NCBI RefSeq assembly: GCF_900166595.1
Contig: NZ_LT745763.1
Coordinates: 2,348,660-2,412,659 of the forward strand
Origin: Virgibacillus dokdonensis
GTDB taxonomy: Bacteria; Bacillota; Bacilli; Bacillales; Amphibacillaceae
Length of the DNA stretch: 64,000 bases
Direction of reading: 5' to 3'
The notes beneath the pieces were generated by a model. That model ran no database searches and had not been told where the DNA came from. It saw nothing but the letters and a program-made list of their open reading frames with translations. The position numbers and the translations under genes were made by a program. Shown piece by piece: positions 8,568 through 17,219 of this stretch (positions within the stretch are counted from its first letter, which is position 1; the number at the start of each line of letters is the position of its first letter).

Positions 8568-10090
8568 TTCTGCTATGGTCCAAAAAATACTACTGGAGAA
8601 CTTACATATTTTGGGTAATCGGAAAATAGTGTGGAAAGAGGGTTAAAAAGTACCCTCTTCCATAGCTTTAATCAGTGTGGAAAAATCAGCACCATAAACT
8701 TCTTCATATACCCATTCGTAACCAGTGTGTGACCAATTTGGGAATTGATCAGGTAACATTTTTCCGAAAGTGACTTCAACTTCTTTGAATTTCTTTTTCT
8801 TTTTAACTTTACGATAGCCTTGAGTAAACAAAATCTTCGCTCTAAGGGCCTCAAAAGAGTAACCACGACCAACATGATTCATTGTCTTGATTAAACGATT
8901 CAAGGATTCTGTATAAGCGTTTGTAATCGGAGAATTGAAGTAATTGAATATTTCCTCTTCCCAATTATTCATAGCCTTAATCAGATCTTCAAAATAAGTC
9001 ATTAATTCTTTTGGTACATTTGAAAGCCAACTTTGATAGAGTTTATAGGCGTCGTTGATTGATTCGGCTTCATAGATGTCAAAAAAATGCTCTTTGAGTT
9101 CATAAGCCTGTCCAAGCACTGGAAAGTTTTGAGTCCATACTTGTAGCTTTATCTGGTCATCAAAATCTATTAAGTCTTTATTCCTTGTAAGAAGGACATA
9201 ACGATCTCTCATAAGTTGTCTGCGTTCTTTCGCTGATACATTTTGTCGGTTAGCTTTTCGGATTTTCTCTAAGGCTTCATTGGCTAATTTAACAACATGA
9301 AATTTATCAATTACAATTTTGGCATGTGGTATCACTGCGTTAACAGCACTCTTATAAGGATTCCACATATCCATAGCTACCAGTTCAATTTTATCAATTT
9401 CTTGGAGCTTTGAAAGGTAACTGATAACAGTATCTTTATTTCGTTTTCGTAAAATGTTAATGACTGACTTGTTTTCAACATCTGTTATGACACAACGATA
9501 GTTTTTAAGCAAATGGACTTCATCAATACCAAGCCATTTAGGAGTTCTAAAATCAGTTTGAGCTTCAAGTTCTGTAACATAATCATTAAAGATGTTTCTT
9601 ACAGTCTTTTCATCAATCCCTATATCATATGCAACACTGGTAAAGGTCTTTTCTAGACTTGCTACCTGAATCCAATCTAGAAGTCTATTGGTTACAGAAC
9701 GATTTACATCCATATCAGGCAAGTTTTCAAAGAATGTTTCATTACATTCACGACACTTGTAACGTTGGCGTTTGATGAATAAGCCGACACGTTTTGCATG
9801 CATAGGTAAATCAAAAAACAACTGTTGCTTCTTACCGTGTTTATAAAGATTAGACACCGTACCACATTTATGACAATGGGAGGGAGGTGAAATAGTTGGC
9901 TGCACCAAGAACCTATAATCGTCCCTACTCTCTTCCATATCGAGAATTATATAATTTGCTAGATTAAGCATATTGATTGTCATCTGTTTTCTTCCTTTAT
10001 TAATTATCGTTAAACCCGTTTATAAACTAGAAAGAAAATGAATAGCCCAGTAACAGAAATTAATAGAAACCGCTTTAAAGATTCTGCTAT
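8568..10090 (-). mobile_element. ISL3-family insertion sequence, ends tentative
   Basis: The element carries one transposase gene (8643-9983). A 9-bp direct repeat TTCTGCTAT at 8568-8576 and 10082-10090 brackets about 1.5 kb, a plausible ISL3 size, and ISL3 elements make 8-bp target duplications. Convincing terminal inverted repeats next to these sites were not found, so the bounds are provisional. Confidence 0.5.
8643..9983 (-). CDS. ISL3-family transposase
   Basis: The product is 446 residues and appears full length. An N-terminal zinc-finger (CHKCGTVSNLYKHG, then CRECNETFFE) is followed by a helix-turn-helix and a DDE catalytic domain: WLGIDEVHL (first Asp), VAMDMWNPYKSAV (second Asp) and NAYTESLNRLIKTMNHVGRGYSFE (Glu). 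The start ATG has an AAAGGAAG ribosome site. No frameshift or internal stop is seen, so the element may be active. It separates divIB from the TetR/exporter genes. Confidence 0.95.
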   Translation of the reverse strand: MTINMLNLANYIILDMEESRDDYRFLVQPTISPPSHCHKCGTVSNLYKHGKKQQLFFDLPMHAKRVGLFIKRQRYKCRECNETFFENLPDMDVNRSVTNRLLDWIQVASLEKTFTSVAYDIGIDEKTVRNIFNDYVTELEAQTDFRTPKWLGIDEVHLLKNYRCVITDVENKSVINILRKRNKDTVISYLSKLQEIDKIELVAMDMWNPYKSAVNAVIPHAKIVIDKFHVVKLANEALEKIRKANRQNVSAKERRQLMRDRYVLLTRNKDLIDFDDQIKLQVWTQNFPVLGQAYELKEHFFDIYEAESINDAYKLYQSWLSNVPKELMTYFEDLIKAMNNWEEEIFNYFNSPITNAYTESLNRLIKTMNHVGRGYSFEALRAKILFTQGYRKVKKKKKFKEVEVTFGKMLPDQFPNWSHTGYEWVYEEVYGADFSTLIKAMEEGTF

Positions 10091-10129
10091 TTAGTTGTTT
10101 AAATTAAATACCTAAATGGTAAATCGCTC

Positions 10130-10690
10130 CTACATAGTAGAAAGTATTGATTTTGCATGTTTTCTCGCTATATCTCTTCGCTCTTGCATAGTTAACTTGT
10201 TAAATTGTTGATCATTAGGCAATATAAGATAACTTAAAAATACACCTCCCAACTGTCTTGCACAAAAGTCGATATCAACTTGATGATCTTTACGTTTGAA
10301 ATGACATTCTAGTCCTTTTTTTATACTTGAAAAGATAATTTCTGGTAAGTTAATTTTATCTGTTAAATTTCCCCTTAAACTCTCTGATAAAAGCATCCTT
10401 ATCAAATCATAATTTTTTGATAATACTTCTAGTCTGTTTTCAATAATGTTCGTTAAAAATAATTCAGTATCTTTTTCTTTTGCAATTTCTAAAACATGGG
10501 AACCAAACTTATTTTCTAATACATGTTTGATAACTGTAATAAATAGGTTCTCTTTCGTGGAATATCTCCGATACAATGTTACCTCTGCTACGCCTGCTTC
10601 TTTAGCAACTTCCTGCGTTGTCGCTTGTAATCCTTTTTTTATAAAAACAGAAATAGCTCCTTTAAAGATTTGATCCGTTTTATCCAGCAA
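10130..10690 (-). CDS. TetR/AcrR family transcriptional regulator
   Basis: The product is 186 residues. The N-terminal helix-turn-helix is typical: IFKGAISVFIKKGLQATTQE, then VAKEAGVAEVTLYRRYSTKENLF. The C-terminal ligand/dimer domain is not assignable. The gene lies 51 bp downstream of the split RND/MMPL exporter on the same strand, so it is probably co-transcribed and may autoregulate the exporter operon. That regulatory link is inferred from position only. Confidence 0.9.
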   Translation of the reverse strand: MLDKTDQIFKGAISVFIKKGLQATTQEVAKEAGVAEVTLYRRYSTKENLFITVIKHVLENKFGSHVLEIAKEKDTELFLTNIIENRLEVLSKNYDLIRMLLSESLRGNLTDKINLPEIIFSSIKKGLECHFKRKDHQVDIDFCARQLGGVFLSYLILPNDQQFNKLTMQERRDIARKHAKSILSTM

Positions 10691-10741
10691 ATCTCATCAC
10701 CTTCTCACTCTTTTTTGTATGATAAACCAGTATGTGAAAAA

Positions 10742-12133
10742 TTAAGATGTTTGTTTTATTTTTACAAATCTGTCTAGTATAATCAAGATTGGCGGCATTA
10801 CAATCAATGTAGAGAATAACGCAAGTGAAATGTTAGTGAGTGTCATCAGTCCAAAATTGTTCAAAATTACAAAATCGGATGCAAGCAAGGCACTAAATCC
10901 GCCAATTGTCGTAATGGCCGATACAAAAACGGCTTTACCAATGTTTTTGTTGGCCATTTTGATGGCTTCCCTGCTCTGGTAACCTTTCTCTCTTTCTTCA
11001 TAATATCGTTCCATGATTAATACGGTAAACTCCGTGCCGATACCAATAATTAATGCTCCCAATGTCGCCGTTAGTGGTGTGTAACTCATATCCAAAAAGT
11101 ACATTACTAAACCAGACCATCCTACAATGAATATAATAGGCAACAAAGGAATAAACGCCTTAACAGGATGCCTGTAAATAACTAATAAACTTAAGAATAC
11201 AAGTCCCATTCCAATCAAGGTCATCTGATATCTGCCAGTTGTCAAGCCTTGAATCATCTCCACATCTAAAACGGATTTTCCTGTGATTGTTGTTTCAAGC
11301 ATATCCAAATCATTATTTTCCAAATAAACACCTAAGTCATCAATGAATAATTCTAAATCATTTGCCTCTAAGTGTTCAATTCCTACGGTAATAACACCTT
11401 TTGTTTCTGATTCATTAAAGAAAAGTTTTAACTGGCTTTCTGGTATATTAGCAACTTCCTCCTTAAATTCTTCGCCATCAGGCAACTCTTCATTGTTCAT
11501 TTGCTTCACAACGCTTGTGAGCGAGTTTGTTTTTACAACAACATCAGGAAATTCAGTTTCAAGGGATTCTGTCAAATCATCAACCCATGTATTCACTTGA
11601 TCCGAGAAAATATCGTAGCTTTCATATACAATGGATATTTGATCTGTTGTGCCGAGAACATCCCGTAATTTATGAATGTCATTTAATTCCTGTGTATCCT
11701 GAGGCATGAAGGTTTCCATATCTGTTTCCGCATCAGCATCCAGATCCACCCAGATACCAAAAGCTGCAGTGACAGCTACGATTATGATAATTATCCAACG
11801 AAAGGTGATTGTTTTTCCCGTGATGCAATCAAGCACTTTATCCGTTTTGGAAGGTGATCTTTTTTGCCGTTGTTTCGGTTGTTTTCCTTTATCTTCACTA
11901 AAAAAATAATCTCTGGTAAATAGTATTGGAATTAAAAGAAATATCCCTAGAATAAAACTTACCACTAAGCCGATTGTTAACATTTTACCAAAGTCTTGTA
12001 TCATTGGTACAGGTGATGCATACAGTGAAATAAATCCAAGTGCTGTCGCAATCATTGCAGTTAAGACTGCCGGCACCATCATTTTTATGGTTTTATTTAA
12101 ACTATCCTTCGCTTTCTCTTTATCGTTATTCAT
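10742..12133 (-). CDS. RND/MMPL-family exporter, C-terminal half encoded as a separate gene
   Basis: The product is 463 residues and aligns by eye with the second half of HAE3/MMPL-type exporters. It opens with the end of the first transmembrane bundle (VPAVLTAMIATALGFISLYA, then PVPMIQDFGKML), crosses a membrane helix near residues 107-127, has an extracellular porter domain (about 130-305) and ends with a second bundle (GALIIGIGTEFTVLIMERYYEE). Its ATG overlaps the stop of the N-terminal gene in ATGAATAA and is preceded by AAGGAGGA at ideal spacing. It lacks the first membrane segments, so it should work only with its partner. Substrate unknown. Confidence 0.85.
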   Translation of the reverse strand: MNNDKEKAKDSLNKTIKMMVPAVLTAMIATALGFISLYASPVPMIQDFGKMLTIGLVVSFILGIFLLIPILFTRDYFFSEDKGKQPKQRQKRSPSKTDKVLDCITGKTITFRWIIIIIVAVTAAFGIWVDLDADAETDMETFMPQDTQELNDIHKLRDVLGTTDQISIVYESYDIFSDQVNTWVDDLTESLETEFPDVVVKTNSLTSVVKQMNNEELPDGEEFKEEVANIPESQLKLFFNESETKGVITVGIEHLEANDLELFIDDLGVYLENNDLDMLETTITGKSVLDVEMIQGLTTGRYQMTLIGMGLVFLSLLVIYRHPVKAFIPLLPIIFIVGWSGLVMYFLDMSYTPLTATLGALIIGIGTEFTVLIMERYYEEREKGYQSREAIKMANKNIGKAVFVSAITTIGGFSALLASDFVILNNFGLMTLTNISLALFSTLIVMPPILIILDRFVKIKQTS

Positions 12134-13910
12134 TCGAATCCTCCTTCGCTATTTCCTCTGCATAACGGTTTTGGAACTGAATGGCATAATCGATACCAAG
12201 ACCAATTAAAATTGGAAAAACAGCCATTGATACCATGGTAATTGGTATTTGTAACCAGCCCATTAAACCTACCGTTCCGATAACTGCAATGAGAACAGTT
12301 ACTAATGGCAATAAACGCCAACGGACTTTAAAGACAATAGATAACACAATCACCATGATTATAAGTGCCAGCCCCATCATGGTTTGAATACTTTCCTGCA
12401 TGGAAGAGCGAGTAGCATGATCAAGTACAGGTTTCCCTGATACCATTGTTTCTGCTGATTCAATTTCTTCCTTATCTAAATAGTTGTTTATCGTATCAAT
12501 TACTTCCGTTTTTTCTGCATCCTCTGTATCTCCATTAAGTTTTATCATCATGGTCATGCTTTGATCATCTATAATTACTTCTTCAAACATTGGGCGAAGT
12601 TCATCGTCATCATCATAAATCATGTTATCCAGTGTGTCTTGATTCTCAGGTAATCCAGGGGTCATAATGTCTGAGTAATCATAGATGGTTTTCATGTTTT
12701 CACTTATGGTTTGTAAATTCTCACCCATTTCGGCTAGACCGTCAGCAAGTTGGCTTAGCATCTCTGCCTGTTCTTTCTGTTTTCCTTCTATTTCTTCCTT
12801 GAGCCCTTGCATTTCCTTTTCTTTTTCAGCTCGTTGTTCATCCATTTTTGCTTGCATTTCTTCCTGTTGAGTTTCCTGCTGTTCTTTCATTTCCTGCTTC
12901 ATCTGTTCTTGTTTCTCTTGTTGCCCCTCTTGTCTTTGTGCTTGCATCTCTTTCTGTTTCTCTACCTGCTCTTGTATTTGTTCAAGCTGCCCGTTTTGCT
13001 GAATTAACTGTTCGTCCAGTTTCTGTTGTATATTATTTAGGCCTTCTATTGTTTGTTCGGGGATACCAGGAAGTTGTGCCGAATCTTCAGATATCTGTGT
13101 CATTTGTTGTGACAGTTGAATTAATCCCTGACTGGCTTCCTGTATCTGTTCCTTCTGAGGGGTATCTTCCATTCGTTCTGCCAGTTCACTTAAATTCTTC
13201 CCTAATTCATTCGTTTGACGACCAAATTCGGCATATCCATCTACCAGATTTGTTGTTCCTTCTTCCAAATTCCCCTGAGCCCCAATCATGTTGGAGAATC
13301 CTTCATTTAACTCAGCAATTTGTCCTTCTATATCCGGAAGTCTAATCTCACCAACCTCAGGAAGCTGACTCTCCGTTTCTCCAACTTCAGGTAACGACGG
13401 CTCTTCTATCTCAGGGAGCTTTGGTTCCTCCAGCTCAAGAAGTGCCATTTCTTGATCACTCTCAGCATTTCCCTTCAGCTCATCACTAATGTCAGTTAGT
13501 TGACTCCCCATTTCATTTAACCCATCAATTGTTTCAGAAATACCATCTTGAAACGTATCCGATTGGTTATTTGCAATTTCTTCCACAAGTGTAACTGGGC
13601 TTAATATACTGTATATCGAATCATTATTTTGCAGCACATCTTCTATCCCTTTCATATGCTTTAAATGATCAGGGGTCAGTAAATTTTCTGATTCATACAA
13701 AACAATAATCGATTCCCCACCAAATTCCTCCTCCAACATTAAGTTATCTTGATATACATCTGAGCTAGGTTCTACCAGCGTATCGTTCCCAGTAGCCATA
13801 AATACATCTTTTACGCCAACTGCTAATAGAACCACAATGATCATCATGATAAAAATGGACTTCATCGGAAAATTACTTAATACTTTCGCAAGTCTTTTTA
13901 ACATATTCAT
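12126..13910 (-). CDS. RND/MMPL-family exporter, N-terminal half with long coiled coil
   Basis: The product is 594 residues from the ATG at 13910, chosen for its GGAGGAAG ribosome site. Membrane segment 1 is at about residues 15-38. The extracellular part has repeated LPE(V/I) motifs (LELEEPKLPEIEEP, SLPEVGE, QLPEVGE), then a roughly 110-residue Gln/Glu/Lys-rich coiled coil (about 290-400). The C-terminus has membrane helices ending in FPILIGLGIDYAIQFQNRYAEE, where a single-gene homologue would continue. Together with the next gene it adds up to about 1057 residues, the size of a whole exporter. Cargo may be lipids, siderophores or drugs; nothing here decides. Confidence 0.85.
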   Translation of the reverse strand: MNMLKRLAKVLSNFPMKSIFIMMIIVVLLAVGVKDVFMATGNDTLVEPSSDVYQDNLMLEEEFGGESIIVLYESENLLTPDHLKHMKGIEDVLQNNDSIYSILSPVTLVEEIANNQSDTFQDGISETIDGLNEMGSQLTDISDELKGNAESDQEMALLELEEPKLPEIEEPSLPEVGETESQLPEVGEIRLPDIEGQIAELNEGFSNMIGAQGNLEEGTTNLVDGYAEFGRQTNELGKNLSELAERMEDTPQKEQIQEASQGLIQLSQQMTQISEDSAQLPGIPEQTIEGLNNIQQKLDEQLIQQNGQLEQIQEQVEKQKEMQAQRQEGQQEKQEQMKQEMKEQQETQQEEMQAKMDEQRAEKEKEMQGLKEEIEGKQKEQAEMLSQLADGLAEMGENLQTISENMKTIYDYSDIMTPGLPENQDTLDNMIYDDDDELRPMFEEVIIDDQSMTMMIKLNGDTEDAEKTEVIDTINNYLDKEEIESAETMVSGKPVLDHATRSSMQESIQTMMGLALIIMVIVLSIVFKVRWRLLPLVTVLIAVIGTVGLMGWLQIPITMVSMAVFPILIGLGIDYAIQFQNRYAEEIAKEDSNE

Positions 13911-14269
13911 GTACTTCCTCCTTTTTTTCACCACTTTAAATGTTTGTTAGTAATAACTTTCATTTTTTTATAAAAAATCTTCCAAACGGTTAAAACTTCT
14001 TCAATAATGTAAGTTACCACTAACACACATATTACCAATAAATATTTTGGTTGTAAAGAAAGTTTTAAACATAAGGAAAATCGTATTTGTATAAAGAAAA
14101 AATGTCGCTCCAGTCATTTGACCCTTTTCTCTAACTATATTTCTACATGATTATCCGATTTATGATTCTAAGAAAGCTAATTTTCTAAAATGATTTTCCA
14201 CACGATAATCCGAATACCCCATATTTTAAACCTGCATTGTGGCGTTACCCCCTTTATTTTTATTATAAA

Positions 14270-14330
14270 CTTAGAAAAGACTTGGCATATACTATAAACG
14301 TTAAATTTATCATTTCCTATAATATACATC
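14270..14330 (+). repeat. R1 dispersed repeat, internally deleted copy
   Basis: ACTTAGAAAAGACTTGGC is joined directly to ATATACTATAAACGTTAAAT and CATTTCCTATAATATAC, so the left and right R1 ends are kept and the hairpin middle is missing. Confidence 0.55.
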
Positions 14331-14331
14331 G

Positions 14332-14359
14332 AAACCCCAGATGTAATCATCTGAGGTTT
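14332..14359 (-). terminator. Hairpin downstream of spoVE, possible terminator
   Basis: AAACCCCAGATG (14332-14343) pairs with CATCTGAGGTTT (14348-14359) at 11 of 12 positions around a TAAT loop. It lies about 85 bp past the spoVE stop. The T run is short, so termination is only likely. Confidence 0.45.
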
Positions 14360-14444
14360 CTTGACAAACATGTCCCTTCATGCATATGCGTATATAAATG
14401 AACAAGTTATTTCTATGATTCATTCAGGGCGGATGATGACATGT

Positions 14445-15569
14445 TTATATTTTTGTATACTTACTAATATTTAACAAAATACCTACAGAGCAAAGAATTA
14501 ATGTTAAGGAAGATCCTCCATAACTCAAAAATGGTAAAGTAATTCCAGTTACAGGAATTAGCCCAATGACGACACTAATATTAATCATTGCTTGTATCGC
14601 TAGCATGGACACGATGCCTAGAGCTAATAGACGGGCGAAACTATCTGGTGCTTCTAAGGATATTTTGATTCCTCTCCAAAACAACAAAAGAAATAATATA
14701 ATCACAACCGTACCGCCAATAAATCCTAATTCCTCACCCAAGATAGCAAAGATAAAATCCGTTTGAGGTTCTGGTAAATAAAAATATTTTTGTAAACTAT
14801 TCCCGAATCCTAATCCTAATAAACCACCTGGACCGATCGCATATAATGATTGAATAATTTGGAAACCATCTCCTAGCGGATCCTCCCATGGGTTCAAAAA
14901 AGCTGTAATCCGACTAATTCTATATGGTGCAGAAGCAATCAAACCAATAAAACCCACTAACCCTAGAGCTCCTAAACCAAAAAAATGAGATAATCTAGCG
15001 CCTGCAGTAAAGACCATCACCATACAAGTTAATACTAATACCATACCTGTTCCTAAATCTGGCTGCAACATAATTAAACCAAAAGCAGTAAATATCAATA
15101 GAATGGAAGGTAAAAACCCTTTTTTGAACGATGTAATATATTTTTGATATTTGGCTAAGTGGGAAGCTAGGAAAATAATCAAACCTAATTTCATAAATTC
15201 TGACGGTTGAATACTAAATGCCCCAATTCCAATCCAACTTTGCGCTCCTCCTCTTATCATGCCAATGCCAGGTATTAAAACAAGAAATAATAAACAAAAA
15301 CAAACTAGTAAAATCAGCTTTGCATACTTTTTCCATGTTGTATAAGGAACATTCATAATAAGCAACATAGCTATTACTCCAGTACCCGCAAATAACAGTT
15401 GTCGTTTTACATAATAGAAGGAATCAGAAAACTTATACGCTGACCAAACATAAGATGAACTATAAACCATTACAACACCAATTACGAGCAATCCAATAAT
15501 AACTCCCATTAAAATATAATCTGGTGAAGCATTTGTTGAACGGTTTGTTTTTTGTAGCAAAAATAACAC
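14445..15569 (-). CDS. spoVE: Stage V sporulation protein E (SEDS peptidoglycan polymerase)
   Basis: The product is up to 374 residues with about ten membrane helices. It is closely colinear with B. subtilis SpoVE (MVYSSSYVWSAYKFSDSFYY, SWIGIGAFSIQPSEFMKLG, NPWEDPLGDGFQIIQSLYA, LPFLSYGGSSLTL), not with the second SEDS gene at 58122, which is FtsW. It polymerises spore-cortex glycan with SpoVD. The start is either GTG at 15569 or TTG at 15560; GTGGGG upstream favours the TTG. Both lie in or next to a hairpin (15565-15598). The gene is not followed by murG and murB, unlike in B. subtilis. Confidence 0.95.
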   Translation of the reverse strand: MLFLLQKTNRSTNASPDYILMGVIIGLLVIGVVMVYSSSYVWSAYKFSDSFYYVKRQLLFAGTGVIAMLLIMNVPYTTWKKYAKLILLVCFCLLFLVLIPGIGMIRGGAQSWIGIGAFSIQPSEFMKLGLIIFLASHLAKYQKYITSFKKGFLPSILLIFTAFGLIMLQPDLGTGMVLVLTCMVMVFTAGARLSHFFGLGALGLVGFIGLIASAPYRISRITAFLNPWEDPLGDGFQIIQSLYAIGPGGLLGLGFGNSLQKYFYLPEPQTDFIFAILGEELGFIGGTVVIILFLLLFWRGIKISLEAPDSFARLLALGIVSMLAIQAMINISVVIGLIPVTGITLPFLSYGGSSLTLILCSVGILLNISKYTKI

Positions 15570-15598
15570 CCCACTTTTGATTATTACCAGGGGGTGTT
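15565..15598 (-). promoter_or_regulatory. Terminator-like hairpin covering the spoVE start region
   Basis: AACACCCC (15565-15572) and GGGGTGTT (15591-15598) form an 8-bp GC-rich stem. On the minus strand it is followed by ATTTTTG and it contains the GTGGGG ribosome-site candidate. It could act as a terminator after murD or hide the spoVE ribosome site. Function is inferred. Confidence 0.45.
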
Positions 15599-15845
15599 TA
15601 AAAAGGATGCATCAATAATAGAAATGCGTATAAGATTATTTTTGTTCGTGATTGTAAAATGAACCATCAACCAGTAAATATTTTCAGCGTAGGAGTAGAC
15701 AATAATCATACGCCAAGGTAAGTAGTTTCCTTCGTCATTCGGTGATTACTGGTAAGCAATCTAACTTCTCAATACGTAAATAAGCTTTCCACATTGAAAT
15801 AACTTCTAATTTCTAACACCCTTTTATTATCTATTAAACAAGCCC

Positions 15846-17219
15846 CTATACTAATGTATGCACGGCTTGTATAAACATGTCTCCTCTTTCTTCAAACGTG
15901 CGATATTGATCCCAGCTTGCACAAGCAGGTGATAACAAGATGACATCATTAGGTTCAGATATTTCATAAGCTTCCTGTACTGCTGTTTGCACATTTTTAG
16001 TTACACGAATATCAGAAACTTGCGCTTTCATTCCCAAATTTTCTAGTTTTGAAGCAGTTTCACCAAATAATACCATTGCTTTCACGTGCTGCATATATGG
16101 TAGGAGTTCGTCAAAACCGTTACCACGGTCTAATCCTCCTGCAAGTAGAATAATAGGTTGATTAAAGGCTGATAAAGCTTTTTGCGTAGCTAGACAATTG
16201 GTAGCTTTTGAATCATTATAAAACAATCGCTCACGGTGATTTTCTACAAATTGTAATCTGTGCTTCACACCTGTAAACATACTTAACACTTTTTGAATTC
16301 CTTCATTTGTTGCTCCACTTAACTTAGCAGCTGCTACACTAGCTAAAATATTCTCGTAATTATGCGATCCTAATAAGACAATATCCTTACGTTCCATAAT
16401 TTTTTCTTCTTTAAAGTAGATCGCTTCGTTGTCAAGCCAAGCCCCATCGCTCTGTTTCCTTTTAACAGAAAATGGTATTTTTTGCGCTTTTGCAAGTTTA
16501 ATAGCCTTTAACAAATTTTTATCTTCTGCGTTATAAACAAGAAAATCATCTTTCGTTTGGTTTTTAAAAATATTATATTTTGCTTGTTTATAGTTTTCCC
16601 ATGTTTTGTGATAATCTAGATGGGCTTTAAATATATTAAGTAGTACAGCAATTTTCGGTTTAAATTTCTCGACGCCCATTAATTGAAAAGATGATAGCTC
16701 TAGTACAAGATTCTCTTTTGGATGCAAATTTTTTGCCACTTCAGTTGCAACAATGCCAATATTCCCTGCAACTTTAACAGGTTTTTCACTTTGCTTTAGC
16801 ATTTCAGTAGTTAAAGTCGTCGTCGTTGTTTTACCATTAGAACCTGTTATTCCAATAATTGGTCCGCTTGCCAATTGACCCGCTATTTCAATTTCAGTTA
16901 TTACAGGTATTCCCCTTTGTTGGGCTGCTACAACAATAGGGTTATCATAGGAAATACCAGGGTTTTTAACGATGACTTCTATCCCATCTAAAACACGAAT
17001 AGGGTGAGAGCCGAGAATTAACTCTCCCCCTATCTCTACCCCCATCTCTACCCTCATCTTATTTAATTGGTTTACATTTGCATCAGATTCTGTTGCATTT
17101 TGATCATTTATTCGCACTTTTTTCCCCTGTTCGAGTAATGTGGTTGCGGCTGCCGTACCGCTTTTCGCTAGCCCCAAAACTAAAACATGCTCATAAGGGA
17201 AATCTTTTAATTTTCTCAA
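15846..17219 (-). CDS. murD: UDP-N-acetylmuramoyl-L-alanine--D-glutamate ligase
   Basis: The product is 457 residues. MurD adds D-glutamate to UDP-MurNAc-L-Ala in the cytoplasm. The N-terminal nucleotide fold starts [20 protein letters not shown], the ATP-binding motif is [14 protein letters not shown] (about residue 118) and the ligase domain has [20 protein letters not shown]. The start is a TTG overlapping the mraY stop by four bases (TTGA), so the two are translationally coupled. The 276 bp between this gene and spoVE has no recognised gene. Confidence 0.97.
   Translation of the reverse strand: MRKLKDFPYEHVLVLGLAKSGTAAATTLLEQGKKVRINDQNATESDANVNQLNKMRVEMGVEIGGELILGSHPIRVLDGIEVIVKNPGISYDNPIVVAAQQRGIPVITEIEIAGQLASGPIIGITGSNGKTTTTTLTTEMLKQSEKPVKVAGNIGIVATEVAKNLHPKENLVLELSSFQLMGVEKFKPKIAVLLNIFKAHLDYHKTWENYKQAKYNIFKNQTKDDFLVYNAEDKNLLKAIKLAKAQKIPFSVKRKQSDGAWLDNEAIYFKEEKIMERKDIVLLGSHNYENILASVAAAKLSGATNEGIQKVLSMFTGVKHRLQFVENHRERLFYNDSKATNCLATQKALSAFNQPIILLAGGLDRGNGFDELLPYMQHVKAMVLFGETASKLENLGMKAQVSDIRVTKNVQTAVQEAYEISEPNDVILLSPACASWDQYRTFEERGDMFIQAVHTLV

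Larger units (their letters stand above)
13911..14444. other. Intergenic region between spoVE and the exporter operon
   Basis: AT-rich, with no supported gene. It should hold the promoter of the exporter operon. It contains an R1 remnant (14270-14330) and a hairpin (14332-14359). murG would start here in the B. subtilis order. Confidence 0.5.

Noticed and set aside
12126-12133. Programmed frameshift joining the two exporter genes
   Set aside because: Considered because the stop and start overlap. No slippery heptamer or downstream stem was seen, and the strong ribosome site before the second ATG makes reinitiation simpler.
12848-13345. Plus-strand open frame of about 165 codons
   Set aside because: It lies antisense to the exporter's coiled-coil region. 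Low-complexity Gln/Glu codons on the minus strand leave the opposite frame open. It has no ribosome site and its peptide is Leu/Phe/Val-rich with no family.
14177-14371. Minus-strand open frame of 64 codons downstream of spoVE
   Set aside because: It covers an R1 remnant and a hairpin, has no ribosome site and its peptide has no recognisable features.
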